Source of the DNA: Scenedesmus sp. ARA3
Taxonomy: Eukaryota; Chlorophyta; Chlorophyceae; Sphaeropleales; Scenedesmaceae
Direction: 5' to 3'
Length of the DNA stretch: 64,000 bases
Assembly: GCA_004335835.1 (NCBI GenBank)
Contig: RWJK01001886.1
Coordinates: forward strand, 83,835 to 147,834
The notes under the pieces are model-generated. The model was not told the DNA's origin and did not search any database. It saw nothing but the letters and a program-made list of their open reading frames with translations. Within the stretch, counting starts at the first letter, position 1, and every line of letters starts with the position of its first letter. Both the position numbers and the translations under genes were made by a program. This document shows, piece after piece, positions 12,044 to 24,834 of the stretch.

Positions 12044-14578
12044 ATGAAGATACTCACGGGTGTCAATTATAGAAGTGACTTTGATAGTTGTCAGCGTTTG
12101 CTTGAGGCGATTGCCAGTCGTCGGGCAGCCAGCTCCAGCTCAACAACAGCTCCAGCTCAACAGGTGAGACGGGTCTCTGTAGGCCCCCGCCGCACCTACA
12201 CGCATCACGTGATATTTATCTGGCATGAGAAACATTTCATGCTCTGCCTCGGCAGCTCAGGCTTTGACACGGGGCTGCTGCGGCTGTACATATACGAAAT
12301 GCGCCAGGCCGAGTTTTCCAGGCTGTAGCCAAGGCAACAGCACAAGTTTTCGGGCGACTGAAACACAGAAGAATGTCTACAAACTGCCGGGCAACGTTGG
12401 GCGTGTCGGACCACGGCACTCGGCTGAAGAGAGGGTGTGCAGCTGGCATGTGTACAATGTGAGATATCCTTTACGCTTGTCCTGGCATGTCCCAGCTTCC
12501 ACTAGACATTGTTTGGGTATGTGGCATGCCTGTTACCGCTTTGAAGTTATAGGATGTGTCGATGAAGCCACTCTGTCACTGTCTTGCACTGCACCTGCAC
12601 ACCATCTCGCTGCTCTGGTGGTGTGTGATGTGTATGCCTGTCGCTGCCTGCTTGCGCGCTGTTCTCTTGTGCCCTGCAGGTCTCCATCTATCTCATGCAG
12701 CTGGAAAGCTAGCAGCAGCAGGCAGCGTGTGCGAGCACTGAGTGCACATGGCAGCTCTTCTGCTGGCCGCAGCACTGGCAGGCATGCTGCAGCTCAAGCC
12801 TCCGCGGCAGCATCAGCAACTGTCCTCCGCAAGAACCGCAGGGCAGCTTCTGGCAGCAATGCTGAAGACAGCTATGACGCAGACGAGGCAGCAGCAGCAC
12901 CTATGCATGCGCTGCCTGGCAGCAGGATTGAGCCTGACGAAACATATGAAGCATATGAGCAGAGTGAGGAACCCCTCTATGGAGGCAGCTTTGACGCCAC
13001 TCACTACGACTCGCAAAATTGGGAGCAGATGACCTCGCTGCTGTCATTTGATGGCGAGGAGCACAAGTATTTGATGAGGTGCGTGCACAGGGCACGGCTG
13101 TAAGCTGCCAATGCATGTTAGCGCCAACTGCCATCAAGCAAGCTACAGTGCTGGGGTAGGACTGTGGCACCATTCACAGCGGGAAGCGCAGCATCGAACA
13201 CACTGCAACAAAAGCAGTAGTTGGTGCTTCTTGCAAGCCGGCTGCCACCTACTAATATCCAGACAGCCGGAGCGGCCTTTGACCGCACATCTGGTGCTGC
13301 TGCTGCTGCTGCTGCCACTGACTGCTGTCCTGCAGGCACATGCCAGGTGCAGGCACGCGTGTGGAAGACATGTTTGCATCTTTTGACGGTGACGATTTCG
13401 AAGCTGTAATGACAGCCGCCGCGCGCAGCAGCGAGCCTGCAGCAGCACCAGCAGCCAAGCCAGCACACAACAGCAGCTTAGACAGCAGCGACGAGCCAGA
13501 GGACTTGTACCTTGCTGTCAGCAGGCGCAGGGCAGCTGCCATGGCTGCTGAGGCAGCAGCAAACAAGCAGGTGCCCACACCTAGGAGGCGCAAAGCCCCT
13601 CTGGGCAGCCAGGCGAGTGATGCATGGATGTTCCAAGCACCTGCAAACCACCCTCCGGCAGTGCTGCTGCAGGGCCTGTCGCTGGAGCAGCAGTATGCAG
13701 CTGCGCAGCGGGCGTTGCTGCCTCCACTGGAGCACGCAGCAGCTGCAACGAGCGGCGATGCAAGCCAGCCGCCTGCAACGTCAGTGGTGGCAGCTGCAGC
13801 TGCCGCAGCAGCACGTCAGGATGCGAAGCAGCAGCAGGAGGTTGTGGTGGTGGTGGTGCAGCGGCCGGATGCAGGAGACCGGCCTGTCTCGCCAGCGCCC
13901 CATGCAGCACATGCGCAGCCTGCCGGGGAGCCTCAGCTGCTGCCAGTGCCGAAGCTAAAACTAAACATCAGCAGGGGCATGAGCGCTGCCGGGCTGCAGT
14001 CTGGGGCTGCGGCAGCGGGCCAGGCTCGCCCTGCTGCGTCAGTCTCAGAGGGAATGCTGGGCATGGCGGGAGTGGGTGCGGCCACAGTCGCCACGCAGCA
14101 GCGGCAGCCTGGCGAGGTGTGGAGCTACAGCAGCAGGGTGCAGAGCGCTGCGCCTGTGCTGCTGGAACCCCTGGCGGCTGCGGCAGCTGCAATGGCTGGG
14201 GCTTGGGGTGGTGCTGGGCAGCTGGGCGGTGTGGGTGGTGCAGCGGAGGCAGCTGCAGGAGGTGCTGAGGCGCGCACGAGGCTGCTTGCGCTGCCTTCGA
14301 GTGACGACGAAGAATGCGAACGGGAGATGCTGGCTGCAAAGATTGTCAGTGGCACCAGCAGCAGCAGCAAGGCAGGATGCGGCAGCTGGGAGCCTGCCAG
14401 TGGGGCGGGACCTGTAAACGATGTTGTTGTAGAATACAATGCGATGCCGCTTGATGGGGCTGTTCCTGCAAGGCGGGCGAATGGCACAGCGGCGCTGCGA
14501 CGCGCACTGTGCAAATTGAAGGGTGGTGTGGTGGCCTCCAACAGGTTTGGAAGCCGCAGCAGCAGCAGCAGCTCCTAG
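12044..14578 (+). CDS. Uncharacterised acidic, low-complexity protein
   Basis: Four exons close in frame (632 aa): 12044-12163, 12322-12458, 12680-13078 and 13336-14578. Acceptors such as TTTTCCAG|GC and TCCTGCAG|GC and donors GTGAGA/GTGCG are good, and phases 0, 2, 2 agree. Residues 1-85 look folded: a helical start (DFDSCQRLLEAIASRRA) and, in exon 2, the segment AQVFGRLKHRR followed by a basic stretch ending GCAAGMCTM. The middle is acidic, with Tyr/Glu runs (TYEAYEQSEEPLYGG) and a DGDD patch. The C-terminal 370 residues are Ala/Gln/Ser-rich with a short SSDDEE acidic site and a poly-Ser end. No family is recognised. An acidic/basic mosaic like this often belongs to nuclear proteins, but that is only a guess. 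Confidence 0.7.
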
Positions 14579-17464
14579 CTAGCTGGCGCTGAGAGCGCAG
14601 CAGCAGGGACTGTTGTGCAACACAGAACACACGGACCACAGCACAATGTGCCGTGTCTGCATGTGATCCAGGTTGAGTCTGAGCTTGTGTTGCCTGGTTG
14701 TGGTGTTTGCAGTACTTGCCTTGTTCTGACGCGCTAATGAGTGTGAGTTGTGTATGTCCAAACAAGTGGTGTGTACATTACGTGTGGCATGACGTCATCT
14801 GTTGATGCTATGGGGGGTGCTGTTCTGTGGTGGTTCTAGGGTGGTTCTTGAGCTTGTGTGCCAAATCATTGTGTGTTGGGATGTTGAGGGTTGCGGTGAA
14901 TTGCGCGTTTCAGGAGCCTTTCTGCAGTTACGCTGCAGGCAGCATCTGCAAGCCTGCATGTGCATATGTACATGATTCGCTTGGCCGGTGTGCTGGTCAT
15001 GTCACGGTTCACGGCACACAGCCTTGTGCTGTGCTACGTTGCTGAGGGTGTTGAGTCAGCATGGCACGTCTAAGCATGGACTGTCTCTGAGGTAATTGTC
15101 GGGGTTGCGTTTGCATGTTGCCCATGGGCTGCATGGAAGCAATGTTGCATGGCAGCTAGTGTGGTGCAGGTTGTGGCAGTACAACAGTGGCAAGGTCATT
15201 GCAGTATGTCTGCTGTCTGCCATGACTGCATGTGGGGTTATATTCAACACACGCACACCTGACAGCGCACATGCTCGTACCAATATGGGCTGACTAGTCT
15301 GCTGCTGATGGGCAGTACTCGCCCACAGGTGCAGCAAGCCAAGGCTGCAGGTACACAGCATGTGTGCGCACAGGTTTGTGGCATTTCAATGATCCGGCCA
15401 ACAGCAGCCATGCTGGTACAGAGGGGACTGTGCACCCCTGGTTTGCAGGGCACTGAAGGGGGTTGTTTGCACACTGGTGCTGTGGACCCTAGCGACACCT
15501 TTGTATTGTCACTGGTTCTAACAGCGGTAAAGGCACAGCTGCTTGTGGTGCACAGGCGGTGCAGCATGTGTGGAACTGGGTATCTGCGCACGGATCAGGT
15601 ATATGTTTGCTCCTGACAGCTACTTGTGAGCGAGCAGCACAAGCTGCCGCAGAAGATCCGATTCGAGCATTTTCTGACATTGGTGACTTGGCTATGTGGT
15701 CATCTGCGTAGTTGGAGCTACGTAATCAGGTGGTGCTGTCGGCTGATGTACTACTTAGTCCCTGTGCTTCACGCCCGTGCTGTTGATCTTGCAGGCTTGG
15801 GTGGCAGGGCTCTGCATCGGCGGGCGTGACTCCTGCTGTCAAGCAGCCTAATGGCAGACTGGTGGCTTTCAGGTGCTGGATTTCTTCTGAAACTGTACGC
15901 ATTGAGGCATGGAAACTGAGCCACTTTCAAACATAGGCTAGAGTAGCTTGTGCTGCATGTCCTGTGTGCTGCTACACTGGGATGTGTGTGCAGTGTGCTC
16001 AAGGCCGGCACTTTGCGTCCGGCTCTGCCCCACCGGATTCAACTTTGGCTCGTGGTTATGCACTTTTTGTTTTTGTGGTGTGACACTGGGATGTGCCCAT
16101 TACAACATTCAACCTGCGGCACAGCAACACTGCTATGCATTTCTGAGCTGTGAGAGTTTTTGAATTGTGGGGTGGGGGTAGGGGAGTCTGCCTGTTGTGT
16201 GATGGTGTGCGTGCCGCTAGGAATCCACAACATGCTGTGATCTGCTGCGCGCTCCCGTGGCAGGCTGGCAAGCAGACGTCTGCAACATGCCTGCTGCATA
16301 CGCACTTTGGAATTTGTGCATACGCTGGTTGCACTTTTGTACCTTTTGCTGCGGAGTTTTCTGGGTGACAGCGCTGTAATGCGCAACTGCCTGGCTGCAA
16401 TGCCCTGTCCTCGTGCTTTTTGGACTACTCATGCTTGTGACGCCTCCTGGCTCTTCATGGTTTCCCAGGGTTAGCCTGGCAGGCTGCTGCTGCAGCACTG
16501 GATATGGTCTTGCACGGGGTTCAACTTTGGCAAAAAGGGCGCATCATGTGAGCAGTCCCTGCCAGTGCTGGCCCCATGCTGACCACTCATGCACTCATTA
16601 CGTCTATTATCTGGCACTCAGCACTCGTTCGTTTGAGGGTTCAGCACGCTGCAATGTTGGGCGCCATTCGTGTAGATTTTGCTTGAGCTCTTCTGCCGCT
16701 GGTGGCGCTGCCATGCTTGTGATGGTGTGTCACGCAACACGGTGGTGTCAGTAGTACTTGTTATGCATCATGCATGATGCTGAGCACTCTAGTGTTGGCG
16801 CTGAGCGAGAGTGCAAAAACGATGCATGCACAGTATGCACTCATGCTGCTGATGGGGTTGTGATGGCCCGAGGGCCGTCCACCCGCAGCAACTTTTATGA
16901 AACATGCCTGGCTGGAAGGCTGAATACCTGAGCCCCATGGTGCTTGTTACTCGTGTAACCGTTACAGCGAACAGCATGCGCAGCAAGCAGGCGGTTGAGC
17001 CAACACAGTACAGTACGCATACTTATTGCTGCAAAGCTCAGAGCAAACTCCGCACAGGCTCAGCAGTGAACAGGAGGAAAGGGGTTTGCCGCCGCTTTGA
17101 GCCTCCAAGATGGTGTGCGGGGCGCAAGGACCGAGTTGCTGCCAGCAGTCCGGGATCTTAGAACTCATTCTCAGGATGAAATAATGGCATGGCATGCATG
17201 ATGCGTTACTAGTCAAAGCGTGCCACATTCTGACGAGCCTGACTGTCATGGCACCGCAATGGTGAGCTATGTTTGGCATGATGTGCTGTCATGTAAACGG
17301 CAGTCGCTGCGCCGTATTGCTGCAGAACAGCCAAATGCTGCAATGACACGAGTTGCATGCTGGCAGGCCGCCAGAGCTTTCTGGTTACATGCAGCCGCCT
17401 TGGCTGGCAACAATTGCACAACGCTGTTGGCGACTGATAAGCCTCGCAGCCTGGCCTATCAGCC
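14579..17464. other. Convergent intergenic region, no gene seen
   Basis: About 2.9 kb between two convergent genes. It lacks the CAG-rich coding texture and has many short stops in all frames; GT-rich stretches are common. It should contain both 3' UTRs. No tRNA, repeat array or transposon was recognised. Confidence 0.45.
17385..17389 (-). terminator. Candidate TGTAA poly(A) signal, secreted-protein gene
   Basis: TTACA on the + strand, i.e. TGTAA on the minus strand, lies 76 bases past the stop of the gene at 17465-19951. Motif and orientation fit chlorophyte genes; use of the site is inferred. Confidence 0.4.
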
Positions 17465-19951
17465 CTATCCAGAGAGAGCATCCACACTCGCCGCCTGATT
17501 TCCGCTGTACGCCTGCTGTATGTTGTCTTGCACTGCGCCAAAATTGCCTGCATGAGGGAGCAGAAAGAAAGCATGCACACAGTGAGGACGATTATTTCAA
17601 TGAGCCATGCTGGGATTATGCATACAGTTGTCTTTGAATATTTCAATGATCCACCGCAGAACGCCATGGCTACGGGCAAAATCATGATTTGCATTGCTTT
17701 TTGCTGTGCCGCTGTGCATGCAGCTGCAGGACTCACCCCAATACTCTCCCGCTGTAGATGTGAATTTGTCCCTCTGCAAGCAGACATGGGCAGGGGGACA
17801 ACATCTTGAGCTACAGATATGAGTACACAGCAGAGGGTTGCTGTGCGAAGCTTTCAACAAGCTATCTCGCAGCAGCCAACACACAGGCTTAAGCACAGGG
17901 CTCAGCAACACCAGTGGTTCCTGCAAGTGCTCTGTGGCAGCGATGCGTTTGGCATCATGCGCCCAGCACCCGTGATATACAGTGGGCAGCTGCCCACAAC
18001 AGCGCTGCGTCACATGAACATGCACTGCACAACGCTGTCTGCTGTTGCCGACTCACTGTTTCTAGGAAGGCTTCCTTTGCCTTGAAGTAGATAGAGACCA
18101 AGCTGTAGCTTGTCAGCTTCTTGACCTGAGAGGCTGTGGTGAAGGCAGCGCTGTTGGCATCAACACCCTCAAAAGCCAGGTTGATGCCAGTGGCACAGCT
18201 GCAGGCAATACCAGGCAAACAAGCAAAGATCAGTCGCGTGTACAGGCTTCACAAGCACACTGCTGGTGCAGAGCCAAGGCAACAGCTGCTACTGCATTTG
18301 CAACGTTGTCATCATGTGGATATGCTGTTGCAACTTCCCAAAGGTTGAATCGAACAATTAACATCCAAGAGATTGTGGCATGAAAGATGGGACGCCCCCC
18401 GTAATTGCCGCGCGCAAGCAACATGCAACTCACAAGGAAAAGTTGGCGTAGTTGCAGCTGGGTGTGTCCCCTGTTGCGTTCATCCCCAGCTGTACATCTG
18501 TGCCGTTTGTTGCGCTGTTGCTGTCTGCTGTGCTGTTGCCAGTCGTATCATTGCTGCCTGTGCTGCCGTCATCCTGTAGAAGGTGCCGCGATGTGGGAGA
18601 GCCGCCGCTGCTACTGCTGGATGGACAAGTGCACACGCTGGGGGCCAGTGCGCAGCTTGTGCTGTTGATGCACTGAGCACTCGTGCGGCCGCCGCAGTCA
18701 TTGCAGGTTAGGTTGAAGAACTGCAGATACCTAAGGTTGCCAAGCTCTGCATATATCACAATACAATTGCAAACACACACACACACCATGAAGTCAGCGG
18801 TTGTTGGTGCACAACAAAGAGAGGCAGGGTGGGACGCAGCATGTGTCAACACCTGACACATTGCTGCCTTCTACATTGCTGCTGCTGTTACAGCACCACG
18901 CGCTTCTGCAAACGCGGTGTGCCTGCTCTTTCATGCTGCAAGCATATGGTGTTGCTTCCACTGCTTCTGCTCTGCCTGGGGTAGTGGACACGCGGCTGAC
19001 ACAGCAAAGCATGTACGGGGTGTGGTGCTGCTTGGTACGCACCAAACTTGGCGAGCAGCGCCAGACTCGGCACAAAACCAGTGCCAGCTGTCACAGATGG
19101 CTCAAAGCTGGCAATGTAGCGTGCCTCTGACCTGACATTGTTCCTGCAAACCAGCACATGCAACAGCAGCAGCAACAGTGCAGCAGTACTGAGCCATCAA
19201 CAACGGATTCACGGAGGCACAGTTCTGACAAGTCATGCTTAGCTACTCCTGGCTGGTTAGGGCCATGTCAGGTGTCATGCAGAGGCAGATATGTCCTGCA
19301 AGCATGATGACTTGGCCGTACAAGCAAGTGCAGTGTCACCACGGCTTTGCTGGTGTTCTCACCTGAAAGCAACTACTGATATAACTTTGGGCGAACCAGC
19401 TGGGGCCTTGGATGTCAGCATCAGTTCCTCAAGATACGAGGTCTTGAGAGCAGTGAGGCGGTCTGCTCTGACCTGATATGTTGCAAACATTGCTCCTAAT
19501 GCGGTCTGCAGGAGGCAGGAGGTGCGCAACGTGGGCATGCATGTTAGGCATGCTGCGGCTGTTTCCTGCAAGCGACAGCAACTGCAGCACAACTCAACCA
19601 GCTGCTGCTAGCAGGCTACCAAGACGCACCAGATTGGCTTGTACTGCAGGGTCACATGGCTGCAGTCCTGTCTCTGGGCTGCCCCAGTCTGTCTCAAGGC
19701 CTCCTGGCCAGTACACCAGACCTGTTGAAAACACCTCAGTCTGCGGAGCAGCAACAAGGTCCATGGATGTGGGGGTGCTGGCAGCAGCTGTTTTATCAGG
19801 TATCTGCTATGTACGAGGAGCCTGTATGTACCCTTTTGATGGCTGTGATCTCGTCGCATGGGCTGAAGTCGATGGCCACTGCTGCTGTCAGCAGCTGACA
19901 AGCCAGCAAGCATGTTGCACACAATCGCCATCCGCTGCTGACGGGAGGCAT
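17465..19951 (-). CDS. Predicted secreted Asn/Ser-rich glycoprotein, family unknown
   Basis: Eight exons close exactly in frame (370 aa): 19832-19951, 19630-19803, 19363-19505, 19043-19143, 18434-18746, 18057-18198, 17737-17773 and 17465-17547. The ATG at 19949-19951 opens a classical signal peptide (MPPVSSGWRLCATCLLACQL, then LTAAVA before a likely cleavage). The mature part starts IDFSPCDEITAIKR. The fifth exon encodes a cysteine-rich segment (CNDCGG, CTCP) followed by a Ser/Asn/Thr tract with many N-x-S/T sequons (NDT, NST, NGT, NAT, NFS), so heavy N-glycosylation is expected. The end (EYWGGNFGAVQDNIQQAYSG) has no membrane anchor. A cell-wall, matrix or secreted role is inferred; I do not recognise the fold and it is not an obvious pherophorin. 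The gene starts only 335 bases from the stop of the upstream plastid-protein gene on the same strand. Confidence 0.78.
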
Positions 19952-20123
19952 CAAAGTTTCTTTTGCATGCGTTTCGACTGTGCACGATTTGTATTATCTC
20001 TTGGACGAGCTAGCTAACGTGGCGTATCCACCTAAGTGCAGTGCTGTCCAGCGTTATGGGCTGAACGAATTCCTGTTAGCAAAGAAACGTGCAGAAATGA
20101 ACAATGAAGCAACACACGCAGCA

Positions 20124-20128
20124 TTACA
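20124..20128 (-). terminator. Candidate TGTAA poly(A) signal, conserved plastid protein gene
   Basis: TTACA on the + strand (TGTAA on the minus strand), about 160 bases beyond the stop at 20287 and inside the 335-base gap before the next gene, so this gene must end nearby. Confidence 0.45.
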
Positions 20129-20286
20129 GTGCCTCGTAGCTTTGAAAACAACACCTGTCACGCTGTGAAGTTTGACCACAACTGTCTGATTGACTTCACT
20201 AGGCGGAACAACAACATGAAAGATGTGCAAGTACACGAAGTCCGAAACATGAAGAGGGATATGCCTACAAATCGGCTGTAACGGGG

Positions 20287-20422
20287 TCAGCCTTGGTACT
20301 GCCCGCTGTCTGCTGCTGGTGCTGGCTGGCTGCTGCTGCTGCTACTGCTGCTCCCTGCAGCCATACCATCAGCGCCAGCCATACGTGACACGCTGCCATT
20401 TGGCTCCTTGCTGCCAGCACTG

Positions 20423-20454
<32 letters not shown>

Positions 20455-23400
20455 CTCTCCATAAACAGCTTGATTGGGAGCTGCAGGCCCTGTTGGCATG
20501 CCATAGCTCCATGCACCGCTACCACCAGCAGCTCCTGCTGCTGCTGCTGCTGCTGCAGCGGGGCCACCAAAGGCTGCAGCATCACCACCACCAGCTGTAG
20601 CAGCGCCATAGTCAGCAGTTGGCTGCTGTTGCGGTGCATGGTAGAAGCTACTGCCAACATACCTGCTGCTGCCGAACCCCGCCGCGTCTCTTTGGTACAC
20701 CCCACTGAACCCCTGGTCTACAAATGGCTGCCCATACTGGCCATTGCTGCTGCCACTGCTGTTATACATGTTGTTGTTTCCGTAAAAGCCATATGCACTG
20801 CTGCCATTGCTGCTGCTGCCGTAACCTGCAGCAGCATTGCCGTAGTAGCCATAGCTTGCTGCTGCAGGCGACCACACACCCTGGCTGTCAATGATGACAT
20901 CAGGTACTACTGCATTGCTGTTGCTGCTGTCGTCGCTGGTGCTGCTGCTGCCGCTGCCACTCAGCCATCCCAGCCCCTTCGTAACGCCAGAAGCAACATC
21001 AGCAGCCACGTTGGTAGCCACGCCACTGACTTGAGAAGCCACACCAGTGGCAACACCAGACAGCTCGCCAACCAGGCCAGCAGCATCAGGCAAAGGGATG
21101 TCTGGCATGCGCAGCTCTGGCATATACAAGAAGCCACCTGCACTGCTGCTGCTGCTGCCGCTGCTGTTTGAGCCCTCAGTGCTGCCGCCACTGCTTGCCT
21201 TGTCATCGCTGGCACTCACATGGCCATTGCTGCTGCTGCTGCCATTGGTGGCTTGGCTGCCATTGGTGAGCGAAGCTTGATAGGCGCCTCCATTGCCGCT
21301 GCTGCTGCTGCCATTGCTGCTGCCACCTTCAGCAGCTTGCTCAGCAGCAGCACCAGACCCGGCGCTGTAGGCAGGGCCGGCATAGCTGCCGGCTCCACTG
21401 CTCGCATCAACAAACCCTGCCGCGTCAACGAAACCAGCTGCGCTGCTGCCGGCTGTGCTACTGCCATAGCCAGCATCTGCATAGCCGCTGCTGCTGACAT
21501 AACCAGCACTGACGTAACCGCCACTGCTGATACCAGCAGCACCATACCCATACCCACTGCTGCTGCTGCTGCTGGTCCCAGGTACAACCCACTCTGCAGC
21601 TGCCCCTGGCCCCAGGCCTGCCCCAGCAGCAGTAGTGCTGTCAGCTGTGACATCATACACCCCTGGGTACTTATAGCCACCCTGCCCAGGGACCCCTGGT
21701 GCCGCAGCCTGCATCCCCCACCCATACAAACCACCAGCGGCTGTAAACCCACCAGCTCCCGCAAACCCTGCTGCTGCTGGTGGGCTGGTGTACGCTGCTT
21801 GGTTAAAGCTGCTGCCTGCATTTACATCAACAAAGCTGCCAAAGCCGGCCCCTGCTGCTGCTGTTGCTGGTGCGCCTGCTGCTGCAGGGCCATCTGCTGC
21901 TGCCTGCCGGCCTCTCTCGATGGCAAGGCTGACGTCTAGGAAGACGTCACGGTCCACGAAGGGGTACTCCGACAGCCAGATGCCAGACTGAGGCAGGTAC
22001 ACCTCACGCACCACCTGCAGCAGGCATCATCATCACATGGAGGGCAGGGCAGCAGTCGGCATGTTGAAGACATGCCGTGGTGAAGAGATGCTTGAACAGT
22101 TGCAGACCTGACAGCCGCTGCAGCTGTGCTGGCATTCAGCATCACCTGCGCAGCTGCGTCCATCTCAAAGTCAAGTTCAAAAAATGCATTTTGCCACTCA
22201 TAACATGGCGCAGTGAAACCGGATTTCCGGCAAAAAATTCACACTGATTCCACCCGCCTCACCTTGAAGTTCACAAAGCGCTCATCCTGGCACAGCACCA
22301 GCAGCTCCGCAGGCTCCCCCTCCACGATGTCTTCACACCTGCAGGTGCAAAAGGCAAAAGAAAAGCATGCAGGCATCATACAGTCGCTATATGTGACCAC
22401 CAGTATCAACACAAAGCTGGTGGGAGTCGGTGCGGTCAGCAGCTTGCGTGGAATGTCATTACAGTGACAATAACGAGCCGCTCAGACTAATAAAGTATGT
22501 GCCTGCAAAAGGGTACATCTCAGGGCAGCAGCTGCAACACATTGAGATGCTCACCCTGCCTGGTAGGCAAAGGTCAGCTCGCTGCGCGCGCCACCCTGCC
22601 AAGGGTCCCCCACTGTGATGGTGATGGTGTCACCGCCCGCCTGCCTGTAGGCGTACGGGATGGTGTTGATCTGCACCGTCAGTACCTGCGACACGACATG
22701 CCAAACAGCGTGGCAGCGCCCATCCAGGTTGTCAGATGCACTTGGCATGCAAGCAGACGAAGGCGCAACAGAAGCGGCAGGCACCTCTGCTGTGGTTTAA
22801 AGCACGCCACACAGTAGCCACCTACAGCCGATTGTAACCCAGGTATAGCCGCTGCTGCTGCCGCTGCTGAGCAGCCCTGTCAGCCTGTAGATCCTGACAG
22901 AGAGCTCGCACCCAATGGCGCCCAATCGCGCACAAACGCAGCACACCACAGCACACCACCAGTGCGCGCCGCACCTCCGCCCTCCACAGCCCCATGCTCT
23001 TGAACTGGCGCAGGTACAGCAGCTGGCTGCGGGTTGTCTGTCAACGGATAACTTAGCTGCTGCTGCTGCTGTTGCTGAAGGACGTTCAACAGGCTACAGC
23101 TGCTGCAGCAGCTGCTGCCACCCGCTTCAAGCCGACCTGTCAGCCTTACAAGCGCACTGCACAACCCCCAGCCGCCTCCAACCGCGCACCTCGGCCCTCC
23201 ACAGCCCCACACTCTTGAACTGGCGCAGGTACAGCTGCAGGTTGCGCAGCCCTGCCCGGATCCAGGGCCCCCAGATGGGGTACAGCAGCGCAGGCCCAGC
23301 CAGCACTGCGCTCTTGCTGAGCACCACAGACACGCCAAAGGAGCCGATCACCTGCACCAGGCGCCTGTGGGGGTAAAGAGGCAGGCAGCAGCAGGGCGTG

Positions 23401-24358
23401 ATATTAGCTGGGTTAATTGCGTTGTGCTGGTTTGCAGTAGCTTGTACACATACAGTGCACAGCCGAGCAGCATGCAGTCAAGGCACATAAGCATGCGATA
23501 AGATGCCATGTGGTTAGCTCATGAAACTGGTCCTGCTGTTACGCGCATGACATGTCACCTGTGTTGCAGCTTACAACATGACCTGGACTGCAAGGGTACA
23601 GCATGCGTTGCATAAGTCTGAATAGACAGGCATCTGCAGCAAGCACTCCAGCACTCACTCTGACACTGAGCGGGGCTGATAGTAGCGCGCCTGATCAGCC
23701 GAGGGCCCTACCGGCAGCATAGAGTCCTGCAAGCCGCATGCACAGCACCGCACAGCACAGCAAGTTCAGTCACAGCAGCACACGCAGCATGAAGTTGCTG
23801 AAACACACCCTCTGTAGACACATCGTTACAGCTCTGCTTTCACAACAGTCTGCAATGCACGTGTAATGCAGCACAAGCCGCAAATGCATACACCCAGCTT
23901 CAAGCATCACACAGTATATGGTGCAGCTGCATCTTTGAAAGCCAAGCAGCTGCTGTGAGCTAATGTGCCTCACAGCATCCCGCCTGCCGATGAGTGTGAT
24001 GTCAGAAGGCAGCAGCCCGCCAGGCTGCTGTGGCGCACTGCCCGCAGCACTGCCACCTGGCTGGTAAGATGAGGTGGTGGTGTCAGCAAACGGCCAGCTG
24101 GCCTGCTGCTGCTGCTGCTGCTGCTCATAGCTGCTACTGCTGTTGCTGAAGCTGCTGCCGCCAAAGCCTGATGGTGGAGGGGGCGGCGCAAAGCCACTGC
24201 CAGCAGCGAAGCCCGCAGAAAAGCCTGCAGCTGCAGGCTGGTCATAGCCAAGGCCACTGCTGCTGCTGCTGCTGCTGCTGCTGCCATTCACGGTAGACCT
24301 GTATCCTGCGGCGTCAAAGCCTGCTGCTGTCGATGCACCGGGATCTTGCTGCTGGTAG

Positions 24359-24394
<36 letters not shown>

Positions 24395-24834
24395 GCATTG
24401 CTGCTGCCTTGTTGGCCTGGCACTGCTTGCGGCTGTTCACCCCAGTCCCCAGGGTTGAGGCTCTCGCCCCAGTCTGCTGGCCAGGGGCTGCTGCCATCAT
24501 CCCAAGTGCCTGCAGCAGGAGCTGCGCCATCATAGGTGCCCCATGCGCTGGCAGGGCTGTTTGGGGGTTGCAATGGCGTGCCTGCTGAAGCACTGCCACC
24601 ACCGCTGGCTGCATTAGTTGGTGCAGTGAAGCCTGCGCTGCTGCTGCCGCCGGGCCCATTTACATTGCAAGATGCACCGTTTGCACCCCAGCTGTTTGCA
24701 ACTCGACATCTAGCAGGCCTATGGTGCTGCAAGATTCTGCTGATGCTGCTGCTGGGCCTTGGCAGCAGCAGTGCTGGAGACACCAGCTTGCCACAGCATG
24801 GGCCTACGCTCGAAGGCTGGCGAAGCTGCTGCAT
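20287..24834 (-). CDS. Conserved green-lineage plastid protein of unknown function, flanked by low-complexity regions
   Basis: Six exons close in frame (1012 aa): 23974-24834, 23659-23726, 23190-23364, 22555-22685, 22263-22338 and 20287-22014. The conserved core is about residues 288-475: DSMLPVGPSADQARYYQPRS, a membrane-like stretch (GSFGVSVVLSKSAVLAGPAL), LLYPIWGPWIRAGLRNLQLY, GLWRAEV, a beta-rich part (DTITITVGD, SELTFAYQ), EPAELLVLCQDERFVNFK and VYLPQSGIWLSEYPFVDRD. From memory this matches a protein conserved in land plants and algae and thought to be plastid-located; I cannot give a name. The first 50 residues are Ser/Arg-rich without acidic residues, like a transit peptide. About 240 Gln/Ser/Gly residues precede the core and about 530 Ser/Gly/Ala/Tyr residues follow it, far more than the plant proteins carry as I recall them. 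The gene is divergent from the DUF1350 hydrolase. Confidence 0.85.
22965..23031 (-). repeat. Exon shadow: 3' end plus donor of exon 23190-23364
   Basis: This stretch repeats, with a few substitutions, the last ~45 coding bases and the donor of the preceding exon (YLRQFKSVGLWRAE then GT). It sits 160-220 bases downstream in the following intron. It has no workable acceptor of its own and is read as a decayed tandem copy. Confidence 0.8.
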
